Shown piece by piece: positions 36,597 to 44,389 of a DNA stretch of 64,000 nucleotides. Made by a program: the position numbers and the translations under genes. Position 1 is the stretch's first letter. The number at the start of each line of letters is the position of its first letter. The stretch comes from Lewinella sp. IMCC34191. GTDB taxonomy: Bacteria > Bacteroidota > Bacteroidia > Chitinophagales > Saprospiraceae. The notes below the pieces were generated by a model. That model was not told where the DNA came from and did not search any database. It was given only the letters and a program-made list of their open reading frames with translations. The stretch spans positions 310,001-374,000 of the forward strand of contig NZ_QNQZ01000004.1 in assembly GCF_003390935.1 (NCBI RefSeq). Reading direction: 5' to 3'.

Positions 36597-37835
36597 TCAG
36601 GTGCGTAGTGCGCCCTCCGCCGCCAGGCGACCGCTGCGCATGGCGGCGTCCAGGGAGCCGTTTAGTTGTTGGTCGCCGGCCAGAAAGACGCGGTCGATGA
36701 GGCGGGTCTGCGTGGCATCAGAGGTGTAGGCTACCTCCTCCAGACGCGGCAGAGCGCGGGGAATGTCGTACTGCTTGAGGAAGCTCAGGGCGTCGTTCGG
36801 CAGGCGCGTATGGCGCAGCAGATCCTGCTCCGCCTGGGCCACCGAGTCCGTATCCGGGCATGCTTTGAGACTGACGCTGATCAACGAGCCGCCCTGATTA
36901 TTCAGCTTATAGGTCGGGGCCACCTCATCGATCACGCAGAAGGTATTGATCGTGCTGGTCGGATCCACCACCAGGTTAATCAGGCGGTTCTCCTTGAGCC
37001 GCCGGGTGCTGTAGAAATACAGGTTCGTGGTGAATTTGTATTCCACACCGCTGCCCGCCATTTGCGGGAAGAAGGAATGCGGCGCGCAGGCCACGACGAT
37101 CGCCCGGGCGGAAATCCGGCTGTCATCATCCAGAACCACCTCTCCCCCATCGATCCGCTTGACGCTGACGCCGGTACGAATCTCGGTCCGGTTGAGCTTT
37201 CCGGCCAGCTGCCCAGCCACCGCCTGGATGCCCTCCGCGGGAAGCACGGCACTTCCCTGGGCGAACATCTTGAGCACGAAACGGAACATAGCCGCCGGAG
37301 TCTCGAGTTTCTGTTCGAGGAAGACCCCACCGAAAAAGGGCCGGAAGAAACGCTCCACGATCTGCTCGCTGAAGCCGTACTTCCAGATGAAGTCGATGGT
37401 AGTCTGCTGGGTGTAGCCCCGGAAGCACTCCTCGGGGCTTATCCGCATCAGCTTCAGCCCCAGCTGCGCCAGCCGGATCTTATCGTTCAGGGTGCCGACG
37501 GGTGAGAGGGCGGAGCGGAATAACTGCGCGGGTTCCCGCAGCGGATCGGCAAAGCGGAAGTGCTGCTGCCGCATATGGACGTGTCCGCCCGGGCGGAAGC
37601 TACTCGCCCCCAACGCCTCCAGGTCCAGGTAGCGTTTAACCTCCGGATATTCGGAAAGTAAAACCTGGAAACCCCGGTCGAGCCGAAAACCGTCAACCAC
37701 GTCGGTACGCAAGCGGCCGCCGATTTCGTCTTCCCGTTCGAGTAGCAGGGGGGCGTGCCCGGCCGCCTCGAGCGTCAGCGCGGCAACGAGTCCGGCGGCG
37801 CCCCCTCCAACGATCACGAACTTTTCTTGTGTCAA
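36597..37835 (-). CDS. FAD-dependent oxidoreductase (amine oxidase / protoporphyrinogen oxidase-like fold)
   Basis: The product is 412 residues. The N-terminal dinucleotide-binding motif (VIVGGGAAGLVAALTLEAAG, residues 7-26) and the following LLEREDEIGGRLRTD are typical of the flavin-containing amine oxidase superfamily. LDRGFQVL and FFRPFFGGVFLE are characteristic of a bacterial and plant subgroup without an assigned reaction. The C-terminus carries the second FAD contact (VFLAGDQQLNGSLDAAMRSGRLAAE). There is no signal peptide, so it should act in the cytoplasm. The start is TTG at 37835; I find no ATG upstream of the motif. It is directly upstream of kynureninase (2-nt gap), though no chemical link is established. 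Confidence 0.88.
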   Translation of the reverse strand: MTQEKFVIVGGGAAGLVAALTLEAAGHAPLLLEREDEIGGRLRTDVVDGFRLDRGFQVLLSEYPEVKRYLDLEALGASSFRPGGHVHMRQQHFRFADPLREPAQLFRSALSPVGTLNDKIRLAQLGLKLMRISPEECFRGYTQQTTIDFIWKYGFSEQIVERFFRPFFGGVFLEQKLETPAAMFRFVLKMFAQGSAVLPAEGIQAVAGQLAGKLNRTEIRTGVSVKRIDGGEVVLDDDSRISARAIVVACAPHSFFPQMAGSGVEYKFTTNLYFYSTRRLKENRLINLVVDPTSTINTFCVIDEVAPTYKLNNQGGSLISVSLKACPDTDSVAQAEQDLLRHTRLPNDALSFLKQYDIPRALPRLEEVAYTSDATQTRLIDRVFLAGDQQLNGSLDAAMRSGRLAAEGALRT

Positions 37836-37886
37836 AACGGGGTATTTGAAACTACAAAGATGAGAAAAGCTCCGCGAGCGGGCCGT

Positions 37887-38657
37887 TCATGCCCGCGTAT
37901 TTTGCCGCTCGGCCAGTAAAAAAGCGTACCGGAGGAATACGCCGTAAGCCACGACGTAACAAATTATCAATCCCTCCCGGCCGTCCCGGAACCCTCCCTT
38001 CAGCACGTACTGGCTAAAAAAGCGGAATCCCGGTTTGATCAGCAAATGAAACCAGGTGACGCGGGGCGTACGTTCGGCGGTATCCTGCGCCTTCCAACGG
38101 GCGTAGCGCCGTGTCTTATCGAGGAAGTGATCCATATGCTTGAAGGTGTAGTGCTCCAGCCTACCCGACAGTTCTCCCACGCGCAAACCATCCAGCCGGA
38201 TTTCCTCGTGTACCTGCCGGTCGTTATACCGTGCGCGGTCACGGTGAAAAAACCGGACCACCCGGTCGTTCCGCCAGCCGCTGTACCGGATCCGCCGCCC
38301 CATGAAATAATTGTTGCGGCGGATCCAGTAGGCATCCTGTAAATCGGGCGCGCGTAGCAGATCGTCAATCTCTCGGCGCAGCTCCGGCGTCACGATCTCG
38401 TCCGCATCGAGCAAAAGAATCCATTCGTGCCGGGCCCGGCCGATGGCCCAGTTCTTCTGGTCGGCGGGCCCGCTGTATGCTCGCTGCACGAGCTGCACAT
38501 CCGTTCGGGCGGCAAGTAGTTCCGCGGTACCGTCGGTGCTGTAGCTGTCTACGATCTGCAGGTCGTCACTCCATCCGGCCACACTGGCCAGCGATCGTTC
38601 GATAATGTCCGTCTCATTGAACGTCGTATAAATGATGGATAACGGCCGCGGCTCCAT
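37887..38657 (-). CDS. Glycosyltransferase family 2, LPS-core (WaaE/KdtX) type
   Basis: The product is 256 residues. The GT-A nucleotide-sugar fold is shown by LSIIYTTFNE (6-15), VDSYSTDGT (36-44) and the metal-binding DADE in LLLDADEIVTPEL (about 82-94). YWIRRNNYFMGRRIRYSGW and QVHEEIRLDG are features of the WaaE-like subgroup that adds glucose to LPS inner core, so a role in lipopolysaccharide or glycolipid assembly at the cytoplasmic face is likely. A hydrophobic C-terminal segment (LIICYVVAYGVFLRYAFLL) may touch the membrane. Its start overlaps the CysQ stop by one base (TGATG), which implies translational coupling. The acceptor is unknown. Confidence 0.88.
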   Translation of the reverse strand: MEPRPLSIIYTTFNETDIIERSLASVAGWSDDLQIVDSYSTDGTAELLAARTDVQLVQRAYSGPADQKNWAIGRARHEWILLLDADEIVTPELRREIDDLLRAPDLQDAYWIRRNNYFMGRRIRYSGWRNDRVVRFFHRDRARYNDRQVHEEIRLDGLRVGELSGRLEHYTFKHMDHFLDKTRRYARWKAQDTAERTPRVTWFHLLIKPGFRFFSQYVLKGGFRDGREGLIICYVVAYGVFLRYAFLLAERQNTRA

Positions 38658-39448
38658 CAGCAGGACAACTGCCCCTCGCTCACGGCTCCGTACGCGACAA
38701 AGTGCGGATTGCGCAGTACCTCTTTGTTGTAGACCAGCTCTTTTCCCGTCTCATCGTCCACGATGCGGCCACCCGCTTCCAGCAGAATGGCGTGGGCGGC
38801 GGCCGTGTCCCACTCCATTGTCGGGGCCAGGCGGGGGTAAAGGTGAGCGGCTCCCTTGGCGAGCTCCACGATCTTCAGCGAGCTACCGCGGCTGACGATC
38901 TCGGGGTTGGTCAGCTTATCCATGAAGGCCTGCGTCTCGTCGTTCAGGTGACTCCGGCTAGCAACCACTTTCAAACCCGGATCCTGCATGGTAAAGGTGG
39001 CGGCCTTCACCTTGCCTTCCCCGTCCTGGAAAGCGCCCTGGCCTTCGGCGGAGTAGTACAGGTCATCGGGTACCGGCACGTACACCGCGCCCAGCACCGG
39101 CCGGCCGTTCTCAATTAATGCGATGTTGACGGTGAACTCTCCGTTCCGCTTGATGAATTCCTTCGTACCGTCGAGAGGGTCCACCAGCCAGAAGCGCGTA
39201 TACTGCTCCCGCTCGGTATAGGGAATATCCTTCCCCTCCTCCGAAACGATCGGCGCCTTCAGCTTCAGTTCCTTCAGTCCGGCCACGATTACCTCGTTGG
39301 CTGCCCGGTCGGCCTTCGTCAGCGGACTATCATCCGATTTCTGCTCCACGCCAAAATCATCGGATTCGTAAATCTTCAGGATTTCGGCTCCGGCCCGGCG
39401 GGTAATTTGCCCTACTTCACGGGCGAGTTCCAAATAATTTATTTCCAT
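38657..39448 (-). CDS. cysQ: 3'(2'),5'-bisphosphate nucleotidase CysQ
   Basis: CysQ hydrolyses 3'-phosphoadenosine 5'-phosphate (PAP), a by-product of sulfate activation, to AMP. The product is 263 residues from ATG 39448. The inositol-monophosphatase fold motifs are present: SDDSPLTKAD (about 38-47), IVSEEGKD, the metal-binding FWLVDPLDGTKEFI (about 86-99) and MEWDTAAAHAILLEAGG near 215. A further in-frame codon at 39463 would add five residues, but a TACCTTCG box directly precedes ATG 39448, which favours this start. The glycosyltransferase follows with a one-base overlap. Confidence 0.94.
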   Translation of the reverse strand: MEINYLELAREVGQITRRAGAEILKIYESDDFGVEQKSDDSPLTKADRAANEVIVAGLKELKLKAPIVSEEGKDIPYTEREQYTRFWLVDPLDGTKEFIKRNGEFTVNIALIENGRPVLGAVYVPVPDDLYYSAEGQGAFQDGEGKVKAATFTMQDPGLKVVASRSHLNDETQAFMDKLTNPEIVSRGSSLKIVELAKGAAHLYPRLAPTMEWDTAAAHAILLEAGGRIVDDETGKELVYNKEVLRNPHFVAYGAVSEGQLSC

Positions 39449-39452
39449 GGCG

Positions 39453-39460
39453 CGAAGGTA
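39453..39460 (-). promoter_or_regulatory. -7 box of cysQ
   Basis: On the minus strand TACCTTCG ends 4 nt before the cysQ ATG. The same box at a similarly short distance precedes queA, lnt, the 39615 esterase and uppS. If the start of transcription lies about 5-7 nt downstream, the message would be nearly leaderless. Confidence 0.4.
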
Positions 39461-39470
39461 CAACGGACAA

Positions 39471-39620
39471 GGGGTAAAGGAGAGAAGGGGCTAGGGGGTT
39501 AAGGGGTTAAGGGGTTAAGGGGCTAAGGGGTTAAGGACTGGCGGCACTACGAGCGAAGCGAGCAGGGCCACCCTTTACCCCTTCCAACCGTATCCCCTTT
39601 ACCCCTTCCAACCTTTACCC
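39471..39620. repeat. GGGGTTAA G-tract array and facing CCCC repeats
   Basis: From 39487 to 39530 the plus strand has six runs of four or five G separated by CTA, TTAA, TTAA, TTAA and CTAA; a further GGGG is at 39471. This fits a G-quadruplex motif and recalls telomere repeats. From about 39570 to 39620 the strand turns C-rich, with TTTACCCCTTCCAAC twice, so the two halves can pair. A GAGCGAAGCGAGC copy (39551-39563) lies between them. The stretch separates the leftward esterase from cysQ and contains no gene. Confidence 0.7.
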
Positions 39621-40460
39621 CTTCTCCTTAACAGCCCACTCCAAAAACTCCCCCACCACCTTGCCCCAGGTCTCGGGGTCGTGGGTACCGCCTTCCACTT
39701 CCACGTAGACCATGTCTTCGCCGGCCCGTAATCCTTTTTCCTGGAGGAGAGCCATGAGTTGGAGGGTATCGTCGATGCTGTCGATGACGCCGTTTTGGTT
39801 CCGGTCTTCGGTTTCGTCGGCGGTGCCGGCCATGAACCAGAAGCGGTTGGGAATGGGCTTGCGTTGCCGCAGGACGTTATCGTGCAGGATACGGTTGGCG
39901 TCCGGCAATTTGGGGTTGTACTTCTTGCTGCGGTACCAGAGCGAGCCGCTGAAGATGCCGGCGGTCTTAAAGACCTGTGGGTGGTGCCAGGCGGTATCGA
40001 AGGCCGATAATCCGCCCAGACTGAAGCCGGCAATGACGCGCCGTTCGGCGCTGTGGTAGATGTTGTTGTGGTCCTTCAGCCAGGGCAGTAACTCTTCGAT
40101 GAGGAAGCGTTGGTAGGCGGCGGCGGCCTCGCCGTTGCCCGCGTGGTCGCGCTTGCCGGCCGTCCCGAACTCCCGCATCCGGTTGCCGGCATGTACGCCG
40201 ACGACCAGCGTGGGGGGGAGGCGTTTTTCCCGGTACATTTCCTTCAGGCGGTTGCCCAGTTCCATCCGCTTCAGGTCCTGCCCGTCGTTGAAAATGACCA
40301 GGGAAAGGAGTCGCCAGGGCGGTACGGCGGGCCGGTATACCGTGATCAGTACCTCCCGGTCGAGGTGTACGCTGGGCATGACGTAATCCCGGCGCAGCAA
40401 TCGCTTTCGCCGCGAAAACAGGCTGCCCGCAATCTGCCGTAAATAGTTGACCGGTTTCAC
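39615..40460 (-). CDS. Esterase-fold hydrolase (Fes/esterase D type), 281 aa
   Basis: The product belongs to the putative-esterase alpha/beta hydrolase group (Pfam Esterase type). The strand before the nucleophile elbow gives VIAGFSLGGLSAFDTAW, with serine near 149. NRFWFMAGTADETED supplies a likely acid-residue region, and EGGTHDPETW the catalytic histidine near 258. The segment EDRNQNGVIDSIDDT has a DxNxNG pattern, as in calcium-binding loops. There is no signal peptide, although the N-terminus is basic. The start is GTG at 40460, four bases after a TACCTTTG box. It is arranged head to head with another esterase-fold gene at 40500. The substrate is unknown; siderophore esters, glycolipids and polysaccharide acetyl groups are all possible. 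Confidence 0.85.
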   Translation of the reverse strand: MKPVNYLRQIAGSLFSRRKRLLRRDYVMPSVHLDREVLITVYRPAVPPWRLLSLVIFNDGQDLKRMELGNRLKEMYREKRLPPTLVVGVHAGNRMREFGTAGKRDHAGNGEAAAAYQRFLIEELLPWLKDHNNIYHSAERRVIAGFSLGGLSAFDTAWHHPQVFKTAGIFSGSLWYRSKKYNPKLPDANRILHDNVLRQRKPIPNRFWFMAGTADETEDRNQNGVIDSIDDTLQLMALLQEKGLRAGEDMVYVEVEGGTHDPETWGKVVGEFLEWAVKEKG

Positions 40461-40464
40461 GCAC

Positions 40465-40499
40465 CAAAGGTAGGCGTATTACGGCGGTTTACTACCTTG
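40465..40499. promoter_or_regulatory. Divergent promoter boxes between the two esterase genes
   Basis: TACCTTTG on the minus strand (40465-40472) precedes the leftward GTG start by 4 nt. On the plus strand TACCTTG (40493-40499) abuts ATG 40500 and stands 21 nt before ATG 40521. The 39-nt gap therefore seems to carry both promoters. Confidence 0.4.
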
Positions 40500-41222
40500 A
40501 TGCCCCTGACCATTACTTACATGCGCGAAACCTACACCGAGTTCTACAGCCACCACCTCGGGCACAGTATCCAAATGCTCACTTTCGGTACCCACGGCTA
40601 CCCGGTGGTCATCTTTCCCACTACGCTGGGTAGCTACTACGAAGCCAAGGACCGCGGCATGATCGAGTCCGTCCGTTGGTTCGTCGAGCGCGGATTCATT
40701 CAGGTGTTCTGCCCCGACAGCATCAATAACGCCAGCTGGTACGCCAATATTCATCCCCGTCACCGGCTGGAGCGGCACGTGCAGTACGACAAGTTCCTGG
40801 CCGACGAATTCGTCCCACAGATCCGCTGGAACACCGGTATGGGACGCATTGCCTGCGCCGGCATCAGCTTCGGCGGCTTCAGTGCCACCAACTTCGCCTT
40901 CCGCCACCCGGAAATGGTCAGCCACCTCTTCAATATGAGCGGCGCCTTCGATATCAAACCCTTCCTCCGCGGCTACTACGACGACAACGCCTACTTCAAC
41001 AACCCCACCGACTTCATCGAAGGCGCCAGCAATCCGCACCTCTGGAATATGAAGATCGTCCTCGGGACCAGCAACTGGGACATCTGCCTCGATGCCAATC
41101 TCAAGTTCAGCGAAAAGCTCCGCCGCAAGGGCATCGACCACTGGCTCGACGTCCGCGGCGACATTGAGCACGACTGGCCGCTGTGGCTGGAAATGTTCCC
41201 CCACTACGTCAGTCTTATTTAA
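40500..41222 (+). CDS. Esterase-fold hydrolase, 240 aa
   Basis: The product is an alpha/beta hydrolase of the esterase type. It shows YPVVIFPTTLGSYYE near the N-terminus (oxyanion region), FCPDSIN, and the nucleophile elbow IACAGISFGGFSATNFAF with serine near 122. The catalytic acid probably lies in the ILVGTSNWD-like stretch (KIVLGTSNWDICLD) and the histidine in DIEHDWPLW near the C-terminus. There is no signal peptide. ATG 40500 follows the -7 box directly; ATG 40521 (MRETYTEFY) would allow a 15-nt leader and may be the true start. It pairs head to head with the gene at 39615. Similar proteins occur widely in Bacteroidota as uncharacterised esterases. Confidence 0.85.
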   Translation: MPLTITYMRETYTEFYSHHLGHSIQMLTFGTHGYPVVIFPTTLGSYYEAKDRGMIESVRWFVERGFIQVFCPDSINNASWYANIHPRHRLERHVQYDKFLADEFVPQIRWNTGMGRIACAGISFGGFSATNFAFRHPEMVSHLFNMSGAFDIKPFLRGYYDDNAYFNNPTDFIEGASNPHLWNMKIVLGTSNWDICLDANLKFSEKLRRKGIDHWLDVRGDIEHDWPLWLEMFPHYVSLI

Positions 41223-41757
41223 GGACTGAATTTTTGAAGGACTGGATTAGTGAATAGCTACCGCACGGGGCAGCTCGCCTGCGGCTCGTGGTGCGCATTC
41301 CAGTGGCGGCAGACGAGCGAAGCGAGCATCCCCGCACCATTCAGTCCTTCATTACCTTTAGAGTAGTGAATCGCCACGTATCATTTTCATGGTAGCATAG
41401 ATGGGTCATCTTGAATCCATGGGCAATATCAGCTACCAAGCTGTGCAGCGGTTCGCCATCTGTGATATTCAATTGGTATGCGGAAAAATCCGTGCTGAAT
41501 CTGTGCAGGAATCTGCGAAATCTGTGCTCAGCACCCCGCCGCAGGCGCACGAGCGAAGCGAGCATCCTTGCCAAATTCAGTCCTTCAGTCCTTCACTCAT
41601 TCGCTAATTCACCCTTTCTCCAGACCCGCAGGCGCACGAGCGAAGCGAGTATCCCCGCCAAATTCAGTCTTTCACTCATTCACTAATTCAACCACTGACC
41701 AAGGGCGTCGAAGCGCAGGAGAAAAGTAAATTGCAACCGACCAGCCCAACCAAGCCC
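41223..41757. repeat. Repeat-rich intergenic region with inverted flanks
   Basis: The left end (41221-41258) holds AAGGACTGAATTTTTGAAGG and TGGATTAGTGAATAG. The right half (about 41573-41695) holds the complementary ATTCAGTCCTTCAGTCCTTC, TCACTCATTCGCTAATTC and a second, similar copy. Three copies of ACGAGCGAAGCGAG(C/T)ATC lie at 41313, 41549 and 41636. A minus-strand frame (41341-41574, 77 codons) has a slightly protein-like end (HGFKMTHLCYHENDTWRFTT) but no recognisable family and may be a gene remnant. A dispersed-motif copy (41702-41720) and a TAAATTG box near 41727 precede the next gene. Confidence 0.5.
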
Positions 41758-42321
41758 ATGGATCTCGGACAGGAACTCTTCGTCAGCTACCGGAAGCAGT
41801 TTGCGTATTACCGCACCCTGGGCCAACGAGCGATGGATCAACTCACCTTTGACGAACTCCGCGCGGACGACCAGGCCGGCAGCAACAGCATCGCCGTAAT
41901 CGTCAAACACCTGTCCGGAAATATGAAAAGCCGGTGGACGGAGTTTTTGACCACGGATGGCGAAAAGCCCTGGCGCGACCGGGAAGCGGAGTTCATCGAC
42001 GACTTCGCCGACCGTGCGGCCCTGCAGGGGGCCTGGAACGAGGGGTGGACAGTTGTGGAGAATGCCATCGTGGGGCTTCAAGCCGAGCAGCTGACCGCCA
42101 TCGTCTACATTCGCAACGAAGGACACACCGTGGCCGAGGCTATCAACCGGCAGCTGGCGCACTACAGTTACCACATCGGCCAGATCGTACTGCTCGCCAA
42201 GCAAATTCGGGGAGAAAACTGGATCTCCTTATCCATACCCCGGGGAGATTCGGCTCGCTACAACGCGGAAAAATTTGGTCGGGAGAAACAACGAAAACAC
42301 TTCACGGACGACTGGGTATAA
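41758..42321 (+). CDS. DinB-superfamily protein, DUF1572 type
   Basis: The product is 187 residues from ATG 41758; an upstream TTG (41731) is less likely. It is an all-helical four-helix bundle of the DinB superfamily. Sequence signs are NSIAVIVKHLSGNMKSRWTEFLT (helix 2, with the first histidine), WDVEN-like WTVVENAI and INRQLAHYSYHIGQIVLLAKQIRG, which carries the metal-binding HxxxH pattern (HYSYH). Members bind a divalent metal and probably act as thiol-dependent transferases; DUF1572 members have no assigned substrate. The C-terminus SIPRGDSARYNAEKFG is typical of this subgroup. It is a cytoplasmic protein standing alone, convergent with the DUF62 gene. Confidence 0.87.
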   Translation: MDLGQELFVSYRKQFAYYRTLGQRAMDQLTFDELRADDQAGSNSIAVIVKHLSGNMKSRWTEFLTTDGEKPWRDREAEFIDDFADRAALQGAWNEGWTVVENAIVGLQAEQLTAIVYIRNEGHTVAEAINRQLAHYSYHIGQIVLLAKQIRGENWISLSIPRGDSARYNAEKFGREKQRKHFTDDWV

Positions 42322-42354
42322 GGAAGGATCCGAAAGCGAGCGACACCGGGGGGA

Positions 42355-43143
42355 TCAACTGACGCTAAAAAATTCGATTTGCACCGTATCCTCCACCGCA
42401 ATGCTCAGGAGGGTGGCGGCCCGGCCCAGATTGACCGCGATCTCCAGGTAGCCGTCCGAGTCGAAACGGCACAGCGCCTCCCCCTCCGGCACGTCGTGGT
42501 AGCCGAAGCTCAGTCCGTCGAGGGGAGGCATGCGCTTGACGAGGAGCTGAAAGCCCCTTCCCTCTCCCACCTCCTCGAATATTCGGCGACTGATGTTCGT
42601 GGTCACGTTATCGAATCGGTCGATAAAGACCACCGCCCCCCGGATGTAGTTTGGTCCGATCACCGGCTGGAAGGCCAGCCGCTCCGTGTACCGGGTGGAG
42701 GGTACGCCGATCTCGTGAAATGGCCGGCGGTGGGTGAGGTGGCCAACCGCCCGGGCGTAAATCTCACTCAGCGGCGTCTCCGCCTGGTAGCCGTCCAGCA
42801 CGAAGGTCTTCTCCGGAATCTCTCCAAAGACGAGCGAGAATATTCCATTGTCCGGAGCGATGAAATAGTGCCCTTCGTGGTAGGCGGCCAGGAAGCGCCC
42901 CTTGGGCTGGTAGTAATCGTACACCCGCAACAGGTGGATGCTCCCCTTGGGAAAATGCCGCCACACCTTATTGAATACGAAGGCCGCGGTGACGATATCG
43001 TAGGGCGGAATCTCATGGCTGATATCCACGATGGACAACCCGGCTTGCGCGCTCAGTAGCCGAGCCTTCAGGCGCGGAAGATGAAAATCGGCCCGACCGA
43101 AGTCGGTAGTCAAAGTAAGGACGGGCAGGGAGGGTGAGGCCAC
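42355..43143 (-). CDS. SAM hydroxide adenosyltransferase / SAM hydrolase (DUF62)
   Basis: Members of this family hydrolyse S-adenosylmethionine to adenosine and methionine; related enzymes are the SAM fluorinase and chlorinase. The product is 262 residues. LTLTTDFGRADFH (residues 10-22) is the N-terminal hallmark, VDISHEIPPYDIVTAAF follows, and FIAPDNGIFSLV (about 92-103) and the C-terminal GAVVFIDRFDNVTTNIS complete the family pattern. Halogenases carry a specific loop that I do not see, so the hydrolase role is more likely. The start is GTG at 43143. It stands alone between a DinB-type gene and an outer-membrane barrel gene. Confidence 0.9.
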   Translation of the reverse strand: MASPSLPVLTLTTDFGRADFHLPRLKARLLSAQAGLSIVDISHEIPPYDIVTAAFVFNKVWRHFPKGSIHLLRVYDYYQPKGRFLAAYHEGHYFIAPDNGIFSLVFGEIPEKTFVLDGYQAETPLSEIYARAVGHLTHRRPFHEIGVPSTRYTERLAFQPVIGPNYIRGAVVFIDRFDNVTTNISRRIFEEVGEGRGFQLLVKRMPPLDGLSFGYHDVPEGEALCRFDSDGYLEIAVNLGRAATLLSIAVEDTVQIEFFSVS

Positions 43144-43293
43144 GTATTAAATATTTTTACAAAGTAAGCGTAGGGGGCGTAAATGTTCGTTCACCAACCA
43201 ATCGCGGACGCCCAGCTACAGGTCTGAACATCATATACCCGTAGGCCGGTTATGGATCGTGGGCTATTATCAGACTATACCTCCTTCTAAAAT

Positions 43294-44334
43294 ATGCTTC
43301 GACGCGCTGGCTACTTCTCCTTGTTCTTACTATTCGGGACGCTTCCCCTATTCGGACAAATCGAGTTAGAGCAAGGAAACATAGAAGCCCTCACGGATGA
43401 CATGCCCGTATGGTCACGCCCCGGCGTCCGTTTTCGTAGCCAGAGCCGCGGGCTCAGCGTCCGCTACGAAACCCAGCCGGAATTTTACTGGGACGGGGGC
43501 AATGCGATCGGTGGCGGCAAACAACATGTCACCCACCTCGAGCAGTTCACCTTCAAATTCAAGATTCCTTTACTGAATAAGCCCCGCGTCAAGATGCTGC
43601 TGGGTTACGAGTGGGATACGGAGAAATACTTCTTCAACGACCCCTACGAAGGCTACGAGAACGAGCAGACCCTGTTTCAGTTGCTCGACGAACGGCGGCT
43701 CAAGGCCAACAAGCTATCGGCCTACTTCACCTATAGCTTCGACGATCGCTTTTACCTGTCCAGCCGGGTGCGCATGTCGCTGAACGGTGACTACCAGGGC
43801 CTGATCGATTTCGGCAGTCTTTACCGTACCTACAGTGCCGCCCTCATTTACGGCAAGAAGGTGAGTCTGGACGAAGAATGGGCCGTCGGCGTCACCTACA
43901 GCAACAACAAAGCCCGCCAGATCGCGCTTCCCTTCTTTGTTTACAACAAGACCTTCAACGACCACTGGGGCATCCAGACCGCCCTGCCTGGACAGGCCTA
44001 CGTCCGCCGCAACGTGGGTGAACGCCTGCTGAATAATTTCCTGCTCGGCGCCACCTTCGACAGCAAATACTACGCCCTCAATACCGACGGTCGCGGCTTC
44101 GAGGAGCTGCAGCAATACTTCCTGCGCAACAATGGCGTGCGCGCGATGCTACAGTACGAGCACAACTTCGCGCCCTGGGTCTGGGCCTTCGCCCAGGGCG
44201 GCGTCTTCATCCCCTGGCAGACCCGCTTTAACCCCGCCGACGACATCGACCTGGACCTGGAAACGAGCCCGGGGAGCCGGCCTTTCGTGCGGGTGGGGAT
44301 CTTTTTGGCGCCGCCGAAGGATCTGATTAAATAG
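43294..44334 (+). CDS. DUF6268-type outer-membrane beta-barrel protein
   Basis: The product is 346 residues. A signal peptide (1-21, ending GTLPLFG) is followed by long amphipathic strands typical of an outer-membrane barrel: KLSAYFTYSFDDRFYLSSRVRMS, GALIYGKKVSL-like AALIYGKK, YYALNTDGRGF and NFAPWVWAFAQGGVFIP. The C-terminal strand ends PFVRVGIFLAPP. The pattern fits a family annotated as DUF6268, with unknown function. It is followed 2 nt after the stop by a strong hairpin terminator shared with the convergent gene at 44390. No promoter box is evident in the 150-bp upstream gap. Confidence 0.75.
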   Translation: MLRRAGYFSLFLLFGTLPLFGQIELEQGNIEALTDDMPVWSRPGVRFRSQSRGLSVRYETQPEFYWDGGNAIGGGKQHVTHLEQFTFKFKIPLLNKPRVKMLLGYEWDTEKYFFNDPYEGYENEQTLFQLLDERRLKANKLSAYFTYSFDDRFYLSSRVRMSLNGDYQGLIDFGSLYRTYSAALIYGKKVSLDEEWAVGVTYSNNKARQIALPFFVYNKTFNDHWGIQTALPGQAYVRRNVGERLLNNFLLGATFDSKYYALNTDGRGFEELQQYFLRNNGVRAMLQYEHNFAPWVWAFAQGGVFIPWQTRFNPADDIDLDLETSPGSRPFVRVGIFLAPPKDLIK

Positions 44335-44336
44335 CA

Positions 44337-44368
44337 AAGACCCCGCCGGCGGGTGCCGGCGGGGTCTT
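44337..44368. terminator. Bidirectional hairpin terminator
   Basis: AAGACCCCGCCGGC (44337-44350) and GCCGGCGGGGTCTT (44355-44368) form a perfect 14-bp stem with a GGGT loop. It lies between two convergent genes, 2 nt after one stop and 21 nt before the other. Trailing U-runs are short on both strands, but the stem is very stable. Confidence 0.8.
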
Positions 44369-44389
44369 CGTACTGCTTTACCGGAAAAT

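Noticed and set aside
39487-39530. Chromosome end or plasmid telomere
   Set aside because: Although telomere-like in sequence, the array is internal, short, and flanked by ordinary genes on both sides.
41341-41574. 77-codon minus-strand frame in the repeat region
   Set aside because: The start codon context is poor, most of it is repeat-derived, and no family is recognised. I mention it only as a possible remnant inside the repeat entry.
42355-43143. SAM halogenase (fluorinase/chlorinase)
   Set aside because: The family is shared, but no halogenase-specific loop is evident and there is no biosynthetic cluster around it.
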